A stretch of 64,000 bases of DNA, from contig OZ059896.1 of the NCBI GenBank assembly GCA_964057225.1, positions 21,634,501 to 21,698,500 of the forward strand. Direction: 5' to 3'. This DNA is from Auanema rhodensis. Taxonomy: Eukaryota > Nematoda > Chromadorea > Rhabditida > Rhabditidae. The notes beneath the pieces were generated by a model, which was not told the DNA's origin, ran no database searches, and saw nothing but the letters and a program-made list of their open reading frames with translations. This document shows, piece by piece, positions 1 to 12,800 of this stretch (positions within the stretch are counted from its first letter, which is position 1; each line of letters opens with the position of its first letter). The position numbers were made by a program, and so were the translations under genes.

Positions 1-34
1 ACGAAAAAATTAATTCCTCAGGGTGAAAATCGAG

Positions 35-56
35 GATATAAGTGTGAACTTATATC
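35..56 (+). repeat. Monomer dyad 1: 9-10 bp hairpin (representative)
   Basis: GATATAAGT (35-43) pairs perfectly with ACTTATATC (48-56) over a GTGA loop. It is present in almost every monomer of both arms. In monomers with GTGC in place of GTGA the stem grows to 10 bp with a TG loop. A second, overlapping dyad, ATATCA-GT-TGATAT, starts inside its 3' arm. Confidence 0.9.
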
Positions 57-74
57 AGTTGATATCTCGGTGCA

Positions 75-123
75 TTTTTAAGCTAGCGCAAATCTGATAA
101 CACAGATCGACGCAGCTTAAAAA
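75..123 (+). repeat. Monomer dyad 2: interrupted 18-bp hairpin (representative)
   Basis: TTTTTAAGCT (75-84) pairs with AGCTTAAAAA (114-123). Inside, after a one-base A bulge, GCG (86-88) pairs with CGC (111-113). After a CAA/CGA internal loop, ATCTG (92-96) pairs with CAGAT (103-107) around the loop ATAACA. The structure is 49 nt long, with GTGCAT and ATGCAC flanking it farther out. It recurs in both arms. Variants such as CTTGAAAATCC and CTCATAAC weaken single pairs but do not abolish the stem. Confidence 0.88.
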
Positions 124-207
124 TCCGCATCGAATGCACTATACTACATTGAGAAACGCTTAATACAAAAATTAGTTATGATCGTTTGAAAAATGATGCC
201 TTAGTGT

Positions 208-235
208 ATGTTGAGTTTCCATGTACACTCAACAT
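208..235 (+). repeat. Monomer dyad 3: 9-bp hairpin holding the right inversion breakpoint (representative)
   Basis: ATGTTGAGT (208-216) pairs perfectly with ACTCAACAT (227-235) over the loop TTCCATGTAC. The right arm begins, at 33212, at the base matching position 223 of this first monomer, inside this loop. The ACTCTACAT variant seen in some left monomers introduces one mismatch. Confidence 0.9.
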
Positions 236-242
236 TGCTTCC

Positions 243-322
243 AAAAACATTTTGACAACAATTTTTTCGAAAAATTTCAAAATAATTTAGCAAAAAGTAG
301 ATGTTTTTAGATTCCTTTTTTT
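243..322 (+). other. A/T-tract block and 12-bp palindrome in the monomer (representative)
   Basis: The 3' quarter of each monomer is dense in A and T runs: 243-247, 250-253, 262-267, 270-277, 279-288, 292-296, 304-308 and 316-322. It includes the palindrome TTTTTCGAAAAA (263-274). Several runs are 10-13 bp apart, which is compatible with intrinsic curvature, though the spacing is not strictly helical. Many of the arm- and HOR-specific variants (TTCAAAAAA, CGATAAA, AAAACAATT) fall here. Confidence 0.75.
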
Positions 323-3300
323 AAGGCAAAGACGATCGACAATGTTATTCAACGAAAAAATTAATTCTTCAGGGTGAAAATCGAGGATATAAGTGTGAAC
401 TTATATCAGTTGATATCTCGGTGCATTTTTAAGCTAGCGCAAATCTGATAACACAGATCGACGCAGCTTAAAAATCCGCATCGAATGCACTATACTACAT
501 TGAGAAACGCTTAATACAAAAATTAGTTATGATCGTTTGAAAAATGATGCATTAGTGTATGTTGAGTTTCCATGTACACTCAACATTGCTTCCAAAAACA
601 TTTTGACAAAAATTTTTTCGAAAAATTTCAAAATAATTTAGCAAAAAGTAGATGTTTTTAGATTCCTTTTTTCAAGGCAAAGACGATGGACAATGTTATT
701 CAACGAAAAAATTAATTCTTCAGGGTGAAAATCGAGGATATAAGTGTGAACTTATATCAGTTGATATCTCGGTGCATTTTTAAGCTAGCGCAAATCTCAT
801 AACACAGATCGACGCAGCTTGAAAATCCGCATCGAATGCACTATACTATATTGAGAAACGCTTAATACAAAAATTAGTTATGATCGTTTGAAAAATGATG
901 CATTAGTGTATGTTGAGTTTCCATGTACACTCAACATTGCTTCCAAAAACATTTTGACAAAAATTTTTTCGAAAAATTTCAAAATAATTTAGCAAAAAGT
1001 AGATGTTTTTAGATTCCTTTTTTCAAGGCAAAGACGATGGACAATGTTATTCAACGAAAAAATTAATTCTTCAGGGTGAAAATCGAGGATATAAGTGTGA
1101 ACTTATATCAGTTGATATCTCGGTGCATTTTTAAGCTAGCGCAAATCTGATAACACAGATCGACGCAGCTTGAAAATCCGCATCGAATGCACTATACTAC
1201 ATTGAGAAACGCTTAATACAAAAATTAGTTATGATCGTTTGAAAAATGATGCATTAGTGTATGTTGAGTTTCCATGTACACTCAACATTGCTTCCAAAAA
1301 CATTTTGACAAAAATTTTTTCAAAAAATTTCAAAATAATTTAGCAAAAAGTAGATGTTTTTAGATTCCTTTTTTCAAGGCAAAGACGATGGACAATGTTA
1401 TTCAACGAAAAAATTAATTCTTCAGGGTGAAAATCGAGGATATAAGTGTGAACTTATATCAGTTGATATCTCGGTGCATTTTTAAGCTAGCGCAAATCTC
1501 ATAACACAGATCGACGCAGCTTGAAAATCCGCATCGAATGCACTATACTATATTGAGAAACGCTTAATACAAAAATTAGTTATGATCGTTTGAAAAATGA
1601 TGCATTAGTGTATGTTGAGTTTCCATGTACACTCAACATTGCTTCCAAAAACATTTTGACAAAAATTTTTTCGAAAAATTTCAAAATAATTTAGCAAAAA
1701 GTAGATGTTTTTAGATTCCTTTTTTCAAGGCAAAGACGATGGACAATGTTATTCAACGAAAAAATTAATTCTTCAGGGTGAAAATCGAGGATATAAGTGT
1801 GAACTTATATCAGTTGATATCTCGGTGCATTTTTAAGCTAGCGCAAATCTGATAACACAGATCGACGCAGCTTGAAAATCCGCATCGAATGCACTATACT
1901 ACATTGAGAAACGCTTAATACAAAAATTAGTTATGATCGTTTGAAAATTGATGCATTAGTGTATGTTGAGTTTCCATGTACACTCAACATTGCTTCCAAA
2001 AACATTTTGACAAAAATTTTTTCGAAAAATTTCAAAACAATTTAGCGAAAAGTAGATGTTTTTAGATTCCTTTCTTCAAGGCAAAGACGATGGACAATGT
2101 TATTCAACGAAAAAATTAATTCCTCAGGGTGAAAATCGAGGATATAAGTGTGAACTTATATCAGTTGATATCTCGGTGCATTTTTAAGCTAGCGCAAATC
2201 TGATAACACAGATCGACGCAGCTTAAAAATCCGCATCGAATGCACTATACTACATTGAGAAACGCTTAATACAAAAATTAGTTATGATCGTTTGAAAAAT
2301 GATGCATTAGTGTATGTTGAGTTTCCATGTACACTCAACATTGCTTCCAAAAACATTTTGACAAAAATTTTTTCGAAAAATTTCAAAATAATTTAGCAAA
2401 AAGTAGATGTTTTTAGATTCCTTTTTTCAAGGCAAAGACGATGGACAATGTTATTCAACGAAAAAATTAATTCTTCAGGGTGAAAATCGAGGATATAAGT
2501 GTGAACTTATATCAGTTGATATCTCGGTGCATTTTTAAGCTAGCGCAAATCTGATAACACAGATCGACGCAGCTTGAAAATCCGCATCGAATGCACTATA
2601 CTACATTGAGAAACGCTTAATACAAAAATTAGTTATGATCGTTTGAAAATTGATGCATTAGTGTATGTTGAGTTTCCATGTACACTCAACATTGCTTCCA
2701 AAAACATTTTGACAAAAATTTTTTCGAAAAATTTCAAAACAATTTAGCGAAAAGTAGATGTTTTTAGATTCCTTTCTTCAAGGCAAAGACGATGGACAAT
2801 GTTATTCAACGAAAAAATTAATTCCTCAGGGTGAAAATCGAGGATATAAGTGTGAACTTATATCAGTTGATATCTCGGTGCATTTTTAAGCTAGCGCAAA
2901 TCTGATAACACAGATCGACGCAGCTTAAAAATCCGCATCGAATGCACTATACTACATTGAGAAACGCTTAATACAAAAATTAGTTATGATCGTTTGAAAA
3001 ATGATGCCTTAGTGTATGTTGAGTTTCCATGTACACTCAACATTGCTTCCAAAAACATTTTGACAACAATTTTTTCGAAAAATTTCAAAATAATTTAGCA
3101 AAAAGTAGATGTTTTTAGATTCCTTTTTTTAAGGCAAAGACGATCGACAATGTTATTCAACGAAAAAATTAATTCTTCAGGGTGAAAATCGAGGATATAA
3201 GTGTGAACTTATATCAGTTGATATCTCGGTGCATTTTTAAGCTAGCGCAAATCTGATAACACAGATCGACGCAGCTTAAAAATCCGCATCGAATGCACTA

Positions 3301-4213
3301 TACTACATTGAGAAACGCTTAATACAAAAATTAGTTATGATCGTTTGAAAAATGATGCATTAGTGTATGTTGAGTTTCCATGTACACTCAACATTGCTTC
3401 CAAAAACATTTTGACAAAAATTTTTTCGAAAAATTTCAAAATAATTTAGCAAAAAGTAGATGTTTTTAGATTCCTTTTTTCAAGGCAAAGACGATGGACA
3501 ATGTTATTCAACGAAAAAATTAATTCTTCAGGGTGAAAATCGAGGATATAAGTGTGAACTTATATCAGTTGATATCTCGGTGCATTTTTAAGCTAGCGCA
3601 AATCTCATAACACAGATCGACGCAGCTTGAAAATCCGCATCGAATGCACTATACTATATTGAGAAACGCTTAATACAAAAATTAGTTATGATCGTTTGAA
3701 AAATGATGCATTAGTGTATGTTGAGTTTCCATGTACACTCAACATTGCTTCCAAAAACATTTTGACAAAAATTTTTTCGAAAAATTTCAAAATAATTTAG
3801 CAAAAAGTAGATGTTTTTAGATTCCTTTTTTCAAGGCAAAGACGATGGACAATGTTATTCAACGAAAAAATTAATTCTTCAGGGTGAAAATCGAGGATAT
3901 AAGTGTGAACTTATATCAGTTGATATCTCGGTGCATTTTTAAGCTAGCGCAAATCTGATAACACAGATCGACGCAGCTTGAAAATCCGCATCGAATGCAC
4001 TATACTACATTGAGAAACGCTTAATACAAAAATTAGTTATGATCGTTTGAAAAATGATGCATTAGTGTATGTTGAGTTTCCATGTACACTCAACATTGCT
4101 TCCAAAAACATTTTGACAAAAATTTTTTCAAAAAATTTCAAAATAATTTAGCAAAAAGTAGATGTTTTTAGATTCCTTTTTTCAAGGCAAAGACGATGGA
4201 CAATGTTATTCAA

Positions 4214-6670
4214 CGAAAAAATTAATTCTTCAGGGTGAAAATCGAGGATATAAGTGTGAACTTATATCAGTTGATATCTCGGTGCATTTTTAAGCTAGCG
4301 CAAATCTGATAACACAGATCGACGCAGCTTAAAAATCCGCATCGAATGCACTATACTACATTGAGAAACGCTTAATACAAAAATTAGTTATGATCGTTTG
4401 AAAAATGATGCATTAGTGTATGTTGAGTTTCCATGTACACTCAACATTGCTTCCAAAAACATTTTGACAAAAATTTTTTCGAAAAATTTCAAAATAATTT
4501 AGCAAAAAGTAGATGTTTTTAGATTCCTTTTTTCAAGGCAAAGACGATGGACAATGTTATTCAACGAAAAAATTAATTCTTCAGGGTGAAAATCGAGGAT
4601 ATAAGTGTGAACTTATATCAGTTGATATCTCGGTGCATTTTTAAGCTAGCGCAAATCTCATAACACAGATCGACGCAGCTTAAAAATCCGCATCGAATGC
4701 ACTATACTACATTGAGAAACGCTTAATACAAAAATTAGTTATGATCGTTTGAAAAATGATGCCTTAGTGTATGTTGAGTTTCCATGTACACTCTACATTG
4801 CTTCCAAAAACATTTTGACAAAAATTTTTTCGAAAAATTTCAAAATAATTTAGCAAAAAGTAGATGTTTTTAGATTCCTTTCTTCAAGGCAAAGACGATG
4901 GACAATGTTATTCAACGAAAAAATTAATTCCTCAGGGTGAAAATCGAGGATATAAGTGTGAACTTATATCAGTTGATATCTCGGTGCATTTTTAAGCTAG
5001 CGCAAATCTGATAACACAGATCGACGCAGCTTAAAAATCCGCATCGAATGCACTATACTACATTGAGAAACGCTTAATACAAAAATTAGTTATGATCGTT
5101 TGAAAAATGATGCCTTAGTGTATGTTGAGTTTCCATGTACACTCAACATTGCTTCCAAAAACATTTTGACAACAATTTTTTCGAAAAATTTCAAAATAAT
5201 TTAGCAAAAAGTAGATGTTTTTAGATTCCTTTTTTTAAGGCAAAGACGATGGACAATGTTATTCAACGAAAAAATTAATTCTTCAGGGTGAAAATCGAGG
5301 ATATAAGTGTGAACTTATATCAGTTGATATCTCGGTGCATTTTTAAGCTAGCGCAAATCTGATAACACAGATCGACGCAGCTTAAAAATCCGCATCGAAT
5401 GCACTATACTACATTGAGAAACGCTTAATACAAAAATTAGTTATGATCGTTTGAAAATTGATGCATTAGTGTATGTTGAGTTTCCATGTACACTCAACAT
5501 TGCTTCCAAAAACATTTTGACAAAAATTTTTTCGAAAAATTTCAAAACAATTTAGCGAAAAGTAGATGTTTTTAGATTCCTTTCTTCAAGGCAAAGACGA
5601 TGGACAATGTTATTCAACGAAAAAATTAATTCCTCAGGGTGAAAATCGAGGATATAAGTGTGAACTTATATCAGTTGATATCTCGGTGCATTTTTAAGCT
5701 AGCGCAAATCTCATAACACAGATCGACGCAGCTTAAAAATCCGCATCGAATGCACTATACTATATTGAGAAACGCTTAATACAAAAATTAGTTATGATCG
5801 TTTGAAAAATGATGCCTTAGTGTATGTTGAGTTTCCATGTACACTCAACATTGCTTCCAAAAACATTTTGACAACAATTTTTTCGAAAAATTTCAAAATA
5901 ATTTAGCAAAAAGTAGATGTTTTTAGATTCCTTTTTTTAAGGCAAAGACGATGGACAATGTTATTCAACGAAAAAATTAATTCTTCAGGGTGAAAATCGA
6001 GGATATAAGTGTGAACTTATATCAGTTGATATCTCGGTGCATTTTTAAGCTAGCGCAAATCTCATAACACAGATCGACGCAGCTTGAAAATCCGCATCGA
6101 ATGCACTATACTATATTGAGAAACGCTTAATACAAAAATTAGTTATGATCGTTTGAAAAATGATGCATTAGTGTATGTTGAGTTTCCATGTACACTCAAC
6201 ATTGCTTCCAAAAACATTTTGACAAAAATTTTTTCGAAAAATTTCAAAATAATTTAGCAAAAAGTAGATGTTTTTAGATTCCTTTTTTCAAGGCAAAGAC
6301 GATGGACAATGTTATTCAACGAAAAAATTAATTCTTCAGGGTGAAAATCGAGGATATAAGTGTGAACTTATATCAGTTGATATCTCGGTGCATTTTTAAG
6401 CTAGCGCAAATCTGATAACACAGATCGACGCAGCTTGAAAATCCGCATCGAATGCACTATACTACATTGAGAAACGCTTAATACAAAAATTAGTTATGAT
6501 CGTTTGAAAAATGATGCATTAGTGTATGTTGAGTTTCCATGTACACTCAACATTGCTTCCAAAAACATTTTGACAAAAATTTTTTCAAAAAATTTCAAAA
6601 TAATTTAGCAAAAAGTAGATGTTTTTAGATTCCTTTTTTCAAGGCAAAGACGATGGACAATGTTATTCAA
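4214..6670 (+). repeat. Mixed monomers, no clear HOR
   Basis: Seven monomers combine the variant types of the preceding HOR in a different order. The monomer at 4565 is new (CTCATAAC with ACTCTACATTG), and that at 5618 joins CTCATAAC and CTATATTG with the CCTTAG and ACAACAA variants. It looks like a rearranged border between two HOR families. Nothing except satellite is present. Confidence 0.75.
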
Positions 6671-9480
6671 CGAAAAAATTAATTCTTCAGGGTGAAAATC
6701 GAGGATATAAGTGTGCACTTATATCAGTTGATATCTTGGTGCATTTTTAAGCTAGCGCAAATCTGATAACACAGATCGACGCAGCTTAAAAATCCGCATC
6801 GAATGCACTATACCACATTGAGAAACGCTTAATACAAAAATTAGTTATGATCGTTTGAAAATTGATGCCTTAGTGTATGTTGAGTTTCCATGTACACTCA
6901 ACATTGCTTCCAAAAACATTTTGACAACAATTTTTTCGAAAAATTTCAAAATAATTTAGCAAAAAGTAGATGTTTATAGATTCCATTTTTTCAAGGCAAA
7001 GACGATGGACAATGTTATTCAACGAAAAAATTAATTCTTCAGGGTGAAAATCGAGGATATAAGTGTGCACTTATATCAGTTGATATCTTGGTGCATTTTT
7101 AAGCTAGCGCAAATCTGATAACACAGATCGACGCAGCTTAAAAATCCGCATCGAATGCACTATACTACATTGAGAAACGCTTAATACAAAAATTAGTTAT
7201 GATCGTTTGAAAAATGATGCCTTAGTGTATGTTGAGTTTCCATGTACACTCAACATTGCTTCCAAAAACATTTTGACAAAAATTTTTTCGATAAGTTTCA
7301 AAATAATTTAGCAAAGAGTAGATGCTTTTAGATTCCTTTTTTTAAGGCAAAGACGATGGACAATGTTATTCAACGAAAAAATTAATTCTTCAGGGTGAAA
7401 ATCGAGGATATAAGTGTGAACTTATATCAGTTGATATCTCGGTGCATTTTTAAGCTAGCGCAAATCTGATAACACAGATCGACGCAGCTTGAAAATCCGC
7501 ATCGAATGCACTATACTACATTGAGAAACGCTTAATACAAAAATTAGTTATGATCGTTTGAAAAATGATGCATTAGTGTATGTTGAGTTTCCATGTACAC
7601 TCAACATTGCTTCCAAAAACATTTTGACAAAAATTTTTTCGAAAAATTTCAAAATAATTTAGCAAAAAGTAGATGTTTTTAGATTCCTTTTTTCAAGGCA
7701 AAGACGATGGACAATGTTATTCAACGAAAAAATTAATTCTTCAGGGTGAAAATCGAGGATATAAGTGTGAACTTATATCAGTTGATATCTCGGTGCATTT
7801 TTAAGCTAGCGCAAATCTGATAACACAGATCGACGCAGCTTGAAAATCCGCATCGAATGCACTATACTACATTGAGAAACGCTTAATACAAAAATTAGTT
7901 ATGATCGTTTGAAAAATGATGCATTAGTGTATGTTGAGTTTCCATGTACACTCAACATTGCTTCCAAAAACATTTTGACAAAAATTTTTTCAAAAAATTT
8001 CAAAATAATTTAGCAAAAAGTAGATGTTTTTAGATTCCTTTTTTCAAGGCAAAGACGATGGACAATGTTATTCAACGAAAAAATTAATTCTTCAGGGTGA
8101 AAATCGAGGATATAAGTGTGCACTTATATCAGTTGATATCTTGGTGCATTTTTAAGCTAGCGCAAATCTGATAACACAGATCGACGCAGCTTAAAAATCC
8201 GCATCGAATGCACTATACCACATTGAGAAACGCTTATTACAAAAATTAGTTATGATCGTTTGAAAATTGATGCCTTAGTGTATGTTGAGTTTCCATGTAC
8301 ACTCAACATTGCTTCCAAAAACATTTTGACAACAATTTTTTCGAAAAATTTCAAAATAATTTAGCAAAAAGTAGATGTTTATAGATTCCATTTTTTCAAG
8401 GCAAAGACGATGGACAATGTTATTCAACGAAAAAATTAATTCTTCAGGGTGAAAATCGAGGATATATGTGTGCACTTATATCAGTTGATATCTTGGTGCA
8501 TTTTTAAGCTAGCGCAAATCTGATAACACAGATCGACGCAGCTTAAAAATCCGCATCGAATGCACTATACTACATTGAGAAACGCTTAATACAAAAATTA
8601 GTTATGATCGTTTGAAAAATGATGCCTTAGTGTATGTTGAGTTTCCATGTACACTCAACATTGCTTCCAAAAACATTTTGACAAAAATTTTTTCGATAAA
8701 TTTCAAAATAATTTAGCAAAGAGTAGATGTTTTTAGATTCCTTTTTTTAAGGCAAAGACGATGGACAATGTTATTCAACGAAAAAATTAATTCTTCAGGG
8801 TGAAAATCGAGGATATAAGTGTGAACTTATATCAGTTGATATCTCGGTGCATTTTTAAGCTAGCGCAAATCTGATAACACAGATCGACGCAGCACAAAAA
8901 TCCGCATCGAATGCACTATACTACATTAAGAAACGCTTAATACAAAAATTAGTTATGATCGTTTGAAAAATGATGCCTTAGTGTATGTTGAGTTTCCATG
9001 TACACTCAACATTGCTTCCAAAAACATTTTGACAAAAATTTTTTCAAAAAATTTCAAAATAATTTAGCAAAAAGTAGATGTTTTTAGATTCCTTTTTTTA
9101 AGGCAAAGACGATGGACAATGTTATTCAACGAAAAAATTAATTCTTCAGGGTGAAAATCGAGGATATAAGTGTGAACATATATCAGTTGATATCTCGGTG
9201 CATTTTTAAGCTAGCGCAAATCTGATAACACAGATCGACGCAGCACAAAAATCCGCATCGAATGCACTATACTACATTAAGAAACGCTTAATACAAAAAT
9301 TAGTTATGATCGTTTGAAAAATGATGCATTAGTGTATGTTGAGTTTCCATGTACACTCAACATTGCTTCCAAAAACATTTTGACAAAAATTTTTTCAAAA
9401 AATTTCAAAATAATTTAGCAAAAAGTAGATGTTTTTAGATTCCTCTTTCCAAGGCAAAGACGATGGACAATGTTATTCAA
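6671..9480 (+). repeat. Two 1405-bp tetramers
   Basis: The units 6671-8075 and 8076-9480 both begin with a 352-bp monomer (GTGCAC, CTTGG, TACCACATTG, ACAACAA, TTTATAGATTCCA with one extra A before the T tract). The next monomer in each has CGATAAATTTC or CGATAAGTTTC with AAAGAGTAG. The third and fourth monomers differ between the units: the second unit has GCAGCACAAAAATCC with CATTAAG twice. Confidence 0.8.
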
Positions 9481-9831
9481 CGAAAAAATTAATTCTTCAG
9501 GGTGAAAATCGAGGATATAAGTGTGAACTTATATCAGTTGATATCTCGGTGCATTTTTGAGCTAGCGCAAATCTGATAACACAGATCGACGCAGCTTGAA
9601 AATCCGCATCGAATGCACTATACTACATTGAGAAACGCTTAATACAAAAATTAGTTATGATCGTTTGAAAAATGATGCATTAGTGTATGTTGAGTTTCCA
9701 TGTACACTCAACATTGCTTCCAAAAACATTTTGACAAAAATTTTTTCAAAAAATTTCAAAATAATTTAGCAAAAAGTAGATGTTTTTAGATTCCTTTTTT
9801 CAAGGCAAAGACGATGGACAATGTTATTCAA
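9481..9831 (+). repeat. Single monomer between tetramer families
   Basis: This monomer (TTTTTGAGCT, CTTGAAAATCC, TTTTTTCAAAAAATT) belongs to neither adjacent tetramer. It resembles the monomers at 12642 and 15101. Confidence 0.7.
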
Positions 9832-12800
9832 CGAAAAAATTAATTCTTCAGGGTGAAAATCGAGGATATAAGTGTGCACTTATATCAGTTGATATCTTGG
9901 TGCATTTTTAAGCTAGCGCAAATCTGATAACACAGATCGACGCAGCTTAAAAATCCGCATCGAATGCACTATACCACATTGAGAAACGCTTAATACAAAA
10001 ATGAGTTATGATCGTTTGAAAATTGATGCATTAGTGTATGTTGAGTTTCCATGTACACTCTACATTGCTTCCAAAAACATTTTGACAAAAATTTTTTCGA
10101 AAAGTTTCAAAATAATTTAGCAAAAAGTAGATGTTTTTAGATTCCTTTTTTCAAGGCAAAGACGATGGACAATGTTATTCAACGAAAAAATTAATTCTTC
10201 AGGGTGAAAATCGAGGATATAAGTGTGAACTTATATCAGTTGATATCTCGATGCATTTTTAAGCTAGCGCAAATCTGATAACACAGATCGACGAAGCTTA
10301 AAAATCCGCATCGAATGCACTATACCACATTGAGAAACGCTTAATACAAAAATTAGTTATGATCGTTTGAAAATTGATGCCTTAGTGTATGTTGAGTTTC
10401 CATGTACACTCAACATTGCTTCCAAAAACATTTTGACAACAATTTTTTCGAAAAATTTCAAAATAATTTAGCAAAAAGTAGATGTTTATAGATTCCATTT
10501 TTTCAAAGCAAAGACGATGGACAATGTTATTCAACGAAAAAATTAATTCTTCAGGGTGAAAATCGAGGATATAAGTGTGCACTTATATCAGTTGATATCT
10601 TGGTGCATTTTTAAGCTAGCGCAAATCTGATAACACAGATCGACGCAGCTTAAAAATCCGCATCGAATGCACTATACTACATTGAGAAACGCTTAATACA
10701 AAAATTAGTTATGATCGTTTGAAAAATGATGCCTTAGTGTATGTTGAGTTTCCATGTACACTCAACATTGCTTCCAAAAACATTTTGACAAAAATTTTTT
10801 CGATAAATTTCAAAATAATTTAGCAAAGAGTAGATGTTTTTAGATTCCTTTTTTTAAGGCAAAGACGATGGACAATGTTATTCAACGAAAAAATTAATTC
10901 TTCAGGGTGAAAATCGAGGATATAAGTGTGAACTTATATCAGTTGATATCTCGGTGCATTTTTAAGCTAGCGCAAATCTGATAACACAGATCGACGCAGC
11001 TTAAAAATCCGCATCGAATGCACTATACTACATTAAGAAACGCTTAATACAAAAATTAGTTATGATCGTTTGAAAAATGATGCATTAGTGTATGTTGAGT
11101 TTCCATGTACACTCAACATTGCTTCCAAAAACATTTTGACAAAAATTTTTTCAAAAAATTTCAAAATAATTTAGCAAAAAGTAGATGTTTTTAGATTCCT
11201 TTTTTCAAGGCAAAGACGATGGACAATGTTATTCAACGAAAAAATTAATTCTTCAGGGTGAAAATCGAGGATATAAGTGTGCACTTATATCAGTTGATAT
11301 CTTGGTGCATTTTTAAGCTAGCGCAAATCTGATAACACAGATCGACGCAGCTTAAAAATCCGCATCGAATGCACTATACCACATTGAGAAACGCTTAATA
11401 CAAAAATGAGTTATGATCGTTTGAAAATTGATGCATTAGTGTATGTTGAGTTTCCATGTACACTCTACATTGCTTCCAAAAACATTTTGACAAAAATTTT
11501 TTCGAAAAGTTTCAAAATAATTTAGCAAAAAGTAGATGTTTTTAGATTCCTTTTTTCAAGGCAAAGACGATGGACAATGTTATTCAACGAAAAAATTAAT
11601 TCTTCAGGGTGAAAATCGAGGATATAAGTGTGAACTTATATCAGTTGATATCTCGATGCATTTTTAAGCTAGCGCAAATCTGATAACACAGATCGACGAA
11701 GCTTAAAAATCCGCATCGAATGCACTATACCACATTGAGAAACGCTTAATACAAAAATTAGTTATGATCGTTTGAAAATTGATGCCTTAGTGTATGTTGA
11801 GTTTCCATGTACACTCAACATTGCTTCCAAAAACATTTTGACAACAATTTTTTCGAAAAATTTCAAAATAATTTAGCAAAAAGTAGATGTTTATAGATTC
11901 CATTTTTTCAAAGCAAAGACGATGGACAATGTTATTCAACGAAAAAATTAATTCTTCAGGGTGAAAATCGAGGATATAAGTGTGCACTTATATCAGTTGA
12001 TATCTTGGTGCATTTTTAAGCTAGCGCAAATCTGATAACACAGATCGACGCAGCTTAAAAATCCGCATCGAATGCACTATACTACATTGAGAAACGCTTA
12101 ATACAAAAATTAGTTATGATCGTTTGAAAAATGATGCCTTAGTGTATGTTGAGTTTCCATGTACACTCAACATTGCTTCCAAAAACATTTTGACAAAAAT
12201 TTTTTCGATAAATTTCAAAATAATTTAGCAAAGAGTAGATGTTTTTAGATTCCTTTTTTTAAGGCAAAGACGATGGACAATGTTATTCAACGAAAAAATT
12301 AATTCTTCAGGGTGAAAATCGAGGATATAAGTGTGAACTTATATCAGTTGATATCTCGGTGCATTTTTAAGCTAGCGCAAATCTGATAACACAGATCGAC
12401 GCAGCTTAAAAATCCGCATCGAATGCACTATACTACATTAAGAAACGCTTAATACAAAAATTAGTTATGATCGTTTGAAAAATGATGCATTAGTGTATGT
12501 TGAGTTTCCATGTACACTCAACATTGCTTCCAAAAACATTTTGACAAAAATTTTTTCAAAAAATTTCAAAATAATTTAGCAAAAAGTAGATGTTTTTAGA
12601 TTCCTTTTTTCAAGGCAAAGACGATGGACAATGTTATTCAACGAAAAAATTAATTCTTCAGGGTGAAAATCGAGGATATAAGTGTGAACTTATATCAGTT
12701 GATATCTCGGTGCATTTTTAAGCTAGCGCAAATCTGATAACACAGATCGACGCAGCTTGAAAATCCGCATCGAATGCACTATACTACATTGAGAAACGCT

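Larger units (their letters stand above)
2..4213 (+). repeat. 8-monomer HOR (2808 bp), one full and one partial copy
   Basis: The monomers starting at 2, 353, 704 and 1055 are matched in order by those at 2810, 3161, 3512 and 3863, an offset of 2808 bp (8 x 351). Diagnostic matches are GACGATCGAC at about 331 and 3139 (GACGATGGAC in nearly all other monomers), CTCATAAC with CTATATTG at about 796 and 3604, and TTTTTTCAAAAAATT in the fourth monomer of each copy. The first copy spans 2-2809. The order breaks after 4213. Confidence 0.85.

Noticed and set aside
75-123. tRNA or SINE-derived origin of the monomer
   Set aside because: No RNA polymerase III A and B box pair and no cloverleaf. The hairpin does not have tRNA proportions.
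85-125. Hammerhead ribozyme, as found in some animal satellites
   Set aside because: The conserved CUGANGA core is absent; the closest string is CTGATAA, and no matching second core (GAAA) and stem arrangement is seen.
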